NCBI RefSeq assembly: GCF_009690905.1
Contig: NZ_VOSW01000028.1
Span: 31,394 to 95,393 of the forward strand
DNA from: Paraburkholderia madseniana
GTDB taxonomy: Bacteria; Pseudomonadota; Gammaproteobacteria; Burkholderiales; Burkholderiaceae
Length of the DNA: 64,000 bases
Direction: 5' to 3'
Position numbers and translations under genes: made by a program. The notes beneath the pieces are model-generated. The model was not told the DNA's origin and made no database searches. It worked only from the letters and a program-made list of their open reading frames with translations. Positions 63,843 through 64,000 of this stretch are shown here, piece by piece (within the stretch, counting starts at the first letter, position 1; the number at the start of each line of letters is the position of its first letter).

Positions 63843-64000
63843 TCGCCGCTCCAATCGGCGGACGAACCACCGAAACTCGAAGTTAAATAAGAGGACTCAT
63901 GCATTTGCGGAACCGTCCCCGTCAACACAAAGAACGAGACCGCGAAGGCGCCGGCCACTCCGCCCAGCACGCCGACGCCTGCCACCGCCGCACCCGACCA
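63839..64000 (-). CDS. C-terminal end of a membrane protein (partial, runs off right edge)
   Basis: The last 53 residues contain a Gly/Ala/Val-rich hydrophobic segment (GVGVLGGVAGAFAVSFFVLT) and a short tail ending SSADWSGE. It overlaps the metal-sensor-like gene by four bases, so both are cotranscribed. An anti-sigma factor or small membrane protein would fit the context, but too little is visible to name it. Confidence 0.6.
   Translation of the reverse strand, partial: WSGAAVAGVGVLGGVAGAFAVSFFVLTGTVPQMHESSYLTSSFGGSSADWSGE

Overview
The window looks like chromosomal DNA of a high-GC beta-proteobacterium, most likely Burkholderia or Paraburkholderia. The reasons are the uniform GC-rich codon use, general porins of the Porin_4 type, GlxA-like (GATase1-AraC) regulators, the choXWV-type choline transporter, and the gene order of the betaine and sarcosine catabolic blocks. 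No rRNA, tRNA or CRISPR array was seen.

Region 1 (1-19.4 kb, plus 28.4-32.5 kb) is a choline to pyruvate supercluster. ChoXWV imports choline. BetA and BetB oxidise it to glycine betaine under BetI control. DgcA (partial at the left edge) acts on dimethylglycine. SoxBDAG converts sarcosine to glycine, releasing methylene-tetrahydrofolate. GlyA makes serine, SdaA deaminates it to pyruvate, and FdhA removes formaldehyde. The glycine betaine monooxygenase GbcAB and DgcB are not in view. Three separate GATase1-AraC regulators sit next to three different blocks of the pathway. An MFS carrier and a small unknown gene follow soxG.

Region 2 (20.8-27.9 kb) is a type VI secretion vgrG island: VgrG spike, DUF4123 adaptor, three tandem paralogous periplasmic or lipoprotein immunity candidates, and a Tle1-like (DUF2235) lipase. 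The immunity genes were duplicated together with the 3' tip of the adaptor gene, and one copy has lost its lipidation cysteine.

Region 3 (33.2-40.7 kb) holds mixed single genes: a charged secreted protein, a beta-propeller lipoprotein, a rubrerythrin-VIT1 metal transporter, a small secreted protein, and a tartrate or D-malate dehydrogenase with an ACS-type MFS carrier and a divergent LysR regulator.

Region 4 (40.7-59.9 kb) appears to be one catabolic regulon for an unidentified carboxylic acid: a porin, a five-gene branched-chain-type ABC transporter, two acyl-CoA ligases, an SDR, an acyl-CoA dehydrogenase, an IclR regulator and an MFS carrier. Copies of a palindrome with a TGCA-N-TGCA core lie in its promoters, with identical spacing to two near-identical -35/-10 elements. 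The right half shows decay: an SDR with its catalytic core deleted, a 3' stub of another acyl-CoA dehydrogenase, an IS6 transposase fragment, and an autotransporter whose 5' end abuts that fragment and whose linker is encoded by 17 six-base repeats.

Region 5 (60-64 kb) has a BON-domain protein, then a DUF1501/DUF1800 pair with a periplasmic metal-sensor-like protein and a partial membrane protein, all in one minus-strand operon.
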